In this document: positions 62,071 through 64,000 of the stretch, piece by piece
Layout of the letters: each line of letters opens with the position of its first letter
Position numbering within the stretch: the stretch's first letter is position 1
Assembly: GCF_000026105.1 (NCBI RefSeq)
Contig: NC_008027.1
Location: forward strand, 2,928,501 to 2,992,500
DNA from: Pseudomonas entomophila L48
GTDB taxonomy: Bacteria > Pseudomonadota > Gammaproteobacteria > Pseudomonadales > Pseudomonadaceae
Length of the DNA: 64,000 nt
Reading direction: 5' to 3'
Made by a program: the position numbers and the translations under genes
The notes under the pieces: model-generated
Databases searched by the model: none
Told to the model about the DNA's origin: nothing
The model's input: the letters and a program-made list of their open reading frames with translations, nothing else

Positions 62071-63699
62071 TCATGGCGCCTCCGGCACAGGACGATATGG
62101 CGCAACCTCGGTGAAGCCGGGCCCCGGCAGGCTCACCTCGACCACATGGGCCCCGGCCATGCCCTGGCGTCGTCCCGGACCAAACCCCAGAGGTGGGGTG
62201 AGGCCGGTGTCTACCGCGTGCAGTTGTTCCAGTGTTGCGATCAATTGCTCACGGCTGGCATCCCGCCCAATCGTTTTCAACGCCTCGGTCATCAGTTGCC
62301 AGGCACACAGAGTGCCGATCTGCAAAGACGCCTGCCTGGCATCCAGCCCCTGACGTTGCCGAATACCCGCCAGCGTCGCTTGACCGGTGTCGGTCCAATC
62401 ACCTGGAACGAACGGGTACGCAAGCAACAGGCGCTGCGACCACTGCGCCGAAAGCGTCGGCACAACGCTGGCTATCTGGCTGGAAGCGGCAAACAGGTAC
62501 GGTGTTCGCCCCTGCGCCTGTAATGTCGCGGCCAGCTCGGCAAAGACAGGGGCAGGGCCGAGGAAAACAATGCCCTCGCCGCTCGGTGCCTGGCCGTTGA
62601 ATACCTGCGCCTCAGGCAAGGCAAAACCCAGGCTGCGCAGGCGGATCAGCAACGCATTGGCAGCGGCCGCCTGGTCCTCACCGGCATAGACCACCTGCAA
62701 GGCAGCGGCGGGCATGCCGAGCCCATCACGGGCATGCACCGCTAGGCTGAGCAACTGCTCGGGCAGCGAAGGCAGCGGGTCGAACACCTGCGCGCTACCG
62801 CCGTCACGCGGCGTGCTGCCCACCAGGGGCACACCTTCCCGGGCCAGCGTGGCACTGTCGAGCTGCGCGGCCAGTGGTGCGATCAAGGCGAACACCTGCT
62901 CCTGGCGCAACAACCTGTCCAGCGCCTGCCCGGTGCTGGCTGGATCGTATCCGGGGTCCAGCGCAACCAGCTGCAGGCGCCGCCCATGCACGCCGCCCTG
63001 CTGGTTGATCTGGGCGGCACCATCTTCCAACACCGCCCGCACCACCCGCCCGGCCTCAGCCAGAGGGCCGTTTTCCGGCAATAGCGTGCCCAAACGCAGG
63101 ACACCCTCCTCCACCCCTGGGTCGCGTTCCTCACCCAGGCGTTTAAGGTAGGCCGTAAGGTTGCGCTGATCGGCCAGGCTCAGGTCGAAGCGTGGCATGG
63201 CCGGGTCGAGGCGGTTGCCGGCGGGATCGATGCCACTGTGGATGACCCGTGCCAGGCTGGCCTCCGTGTAGGCCGGGTAGCGTCGGTTGTTGGTTTCACG
63301 CGCGCCGGGCCCAAGGGCCAGGTGCTGCCAGTCAAGGCTCGGCGGTCGCACCCCGCCCTCGCTGCGGCCACGCCCATCATTGCCATGGCAACTGGCGCAA
63401 GGCAGCACGCTGGCGGGCACTGTCATGTCGCTGGCGCCGACCCGGGCCAGCAATTGCGCGTCGCTGCTGGAGAGCCCTTCGCGATACAGACGTTTACCCG
63501 CTAGCTCTTGGGCCGTCAGGTCGAGAGCTTGAGCCGTGTTGCACAACATCAGACACAGGGCCATCCAGTAACAGCACAACGCCCTGATGCCTGCCAGCCC
63601 CCCTGTAGGAGCCGGCTTTGCCGGCGAATGGGCCAGTGCAGCCAATACAAGCCCCTTGCGCCCACAACCGGCGTGTCGCCCACTGCCCCTGCGGTTCAT
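62071..63699 (-). CDS. Cytochrome c - periplasmic binding protein fusion
   Basis: About 542 residues. A c-type haem motif CASCH (near 105, in VLPCASCHGNDGRG) with a probable axial methionine in DPAMPRFDLS lies in an N-terminal cytochrome domain. From about residue 205 to 535 follows a branched-chain amino-acid-binding-protein (Peripla_BP_6) domain: LRLGTLLPENGPLAEAGRVV, then INQQGGVHGRRLQLVALDPGYDP. The true start is uncertain. ATG 63699 follows the SCO stop, but the export signal (MALCLMLCNTAQA) begins at 63564, and a REP arm (63602-63628) is read through between them. A redox-linked sensing or binding role is inferred. Confidence 0.72.
   Translation of the reverse strand: MNRRGSGRHAGCGRKGLVLAALAHSPAKPAPTGGLAGIRALCCYWMALCLMLCNTAQALDLTAQELAGKRLYREGLSSSDAQLLARVGASDMTVPASVLPCASCHGNDGRGRSEGGVRPPSLDWQHLALGPGARETNNRRYPAYTEASLARVIHSGIDPAGNRLDPAMPRFDLSLADQRNLTAYLKRLGEERDPGVEEGVLRLGTLLPENGPLAEAGRVVRAVLEDGAAQINQQGGVHGRRLQLVALDPGYDPASTGQALDRLLRQEQVFALIAPLAAQLDSATLAREGVPLVGSTPRDGGSAQVFDPLPSLPEQLLSLAVHARDGLGMPAAALQVVYAGEDQAAAANALLIRLRSLGFALPEAQVFNGQAPSGEGIVFLGPAPVFAELAATLQAQGRTPYLFAASSQIASVVPTLSAQWSQRLLLAYPFVPGDWTDTGQATLAGIRQRQGLDARQASLQIGTLCAWQLMTEALKTIGRDASREQLIATLEQLHAVDTGLTPPLGFGPGRRQGMAGAHVVEVSLPGPGFTEVAPYRPVPEAP
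63602..63628. repeat. REP arm within the 5' coding frame of the cytochrome-binding protein gene
   Basis: CCTGTAGGAGCCGGC plus TTTGCCGGCGAA, one REP unit. If translated from 63699 it encodes SPAKPAPTG, the typical peptide of a read-through REP. It suggests the real start is downstream. Confidence 0.7.
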
Positions 63700-63704
63700 G
63701 ATAT

Positions 63705-64000
63705 TCACCGCCCTGCCAGGGGCTGCGCCAGCAACTGCATACGCTGGGCAATGGCCGCAGGCGGCGCGTCGGGGCGGATCTTGCTCCAGCGCTTGCCCGC
63801 CACATCCCCGGCGATCAGTTGCGTCGAGTGCTGCTCGGGGCTGGGCAGGAACTGCCCGAGGCGCCCCAGCACCAGGTCGACGCTGGCCTTGTCGCCAGTC
63901 AGGAACACCCAGTTGGGCCCATCCACCCCCTGCTTCACGGCAAAGGCCTTGAGCGCCTCGGGGGTGTCGTTGAGCGGGTCGCTGCTCACCGAGACGAAGG
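63705..64000 (-). CDS. SCO1/SenC family protein, C-terminal part (N-terminus beyond window)
   Basis: The frame is open to the window edge; about 98 residues are visible. FVSVSSDPLNDTPEALKAFA, GPNWVFLTGDKASVD and the histidine in PSPEQHSTQLIAGD (metal-ligand position) are SCO1/SenC features. The CxxxC motif would lie outside the window. SCO proteins deliver copper or act as thiol reductases. It is translationally adjacent to the cytochrome c-fusion gene, suggesting a shared redox function. Confidence 0.82.
   Translation of the reverse strand, partial: FVSVSSDPLNDTPEALKAFAVKQGVDGPNWVFLTGDKASVDLVLGRLGQFLPSPEQHSTQLIAGDVAGKRWSKIRPDAPPAAIAQRMQLLAQPLAGR

Overview
The window is GC-rich, densely packed chromosomal DNA from a fluorescent-group Pseudomonas, most like the P. 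putida / P. entomophila lineage. The evidence is a complete Pseudomonas-type phenylacetate (paa) cluster with its OprD-type porin, a katB-ankB pair, a P. aeruginosa-like pdt locus, and many Pseudomonas REP/BIME palindromes between genes. No tRNA, rRNA, CRISPR array, phage or intact insertion sequence was seen.

Layout. 1-17257 is the phenylacetate catabolon. paaY-paaX (minus; paaX runs off the left edge) diverges from paaFGHIJK, followed by paaABCDE, a DUF485/acetate-permease-like uptake pair, an OprD porin and paaZ. 17313-27129 holds smaller units: a class-3 lipase-like lipoprotein, a KfrA-like DNA-binding coiled-coil protein, ankB-katB, a probable four-gene MerR regulon (DJ-1 protein, acetoacetate-decarboxylase-like protein, MerR, alpha/beta hydrolase), a DyP peroxidase and a formate/nitrite channel. 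27215-32832 (minus) is a tight operon: sigma-54 activator, then qhpF-, qhpE- and qhpG-like genes for maturing quinohemoprotein amine dehydrogenase. The enzyme's own structural genes are not in the window.

33291-38849 is a four-gene operon behind a near-perfect sigma-54 promoter: two tandem paralogous secreted proteins and two curlin-repeat (CsgB- and CsgA-like) proteins. 39028-40723 carries alkB and a LysR gene. 40775-49822 (minus) matches the P. aeruginosa PA0691-PA0699 (phdA-pdtB-exbB2-exbD2-tonB...ppiC) gene order, but the TpsA exoprotein gene pdtA is missing. A halovibrin-like lipoprotein gene sits in its place.

51580-61054 (minus) is the most unusual part. A response regulator, a GspE-type ATPase, PilM/N/O/P-like inner-membrane proteins, a TPR-secretin and three pseudopilins are fused by 1-20 nt junctions to csgE, csgF and csgG. 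This places a curli export machine and a type IV pilus / type II secretion-like machine in one operon, 13 kb from the curlin genes. No PilC/GspF platform protein or prepilin peptidase is present. Both the curlin operon and the response-regulator operon have a candidate sigma-54 promoter. A TTCCCC-N6-GGGGAA motif lies upstream of each: two good copies at the machine operon, one half-degenerate copy at the curlin operon. This suggests one enhancer-binding protein co-regulates fibre subunits and machine. The right end carries a SurA_N-like chaperone, a cytochrome c / periplasmic-binding fusion and the C-terminal part of a SCO1/SenC protein.
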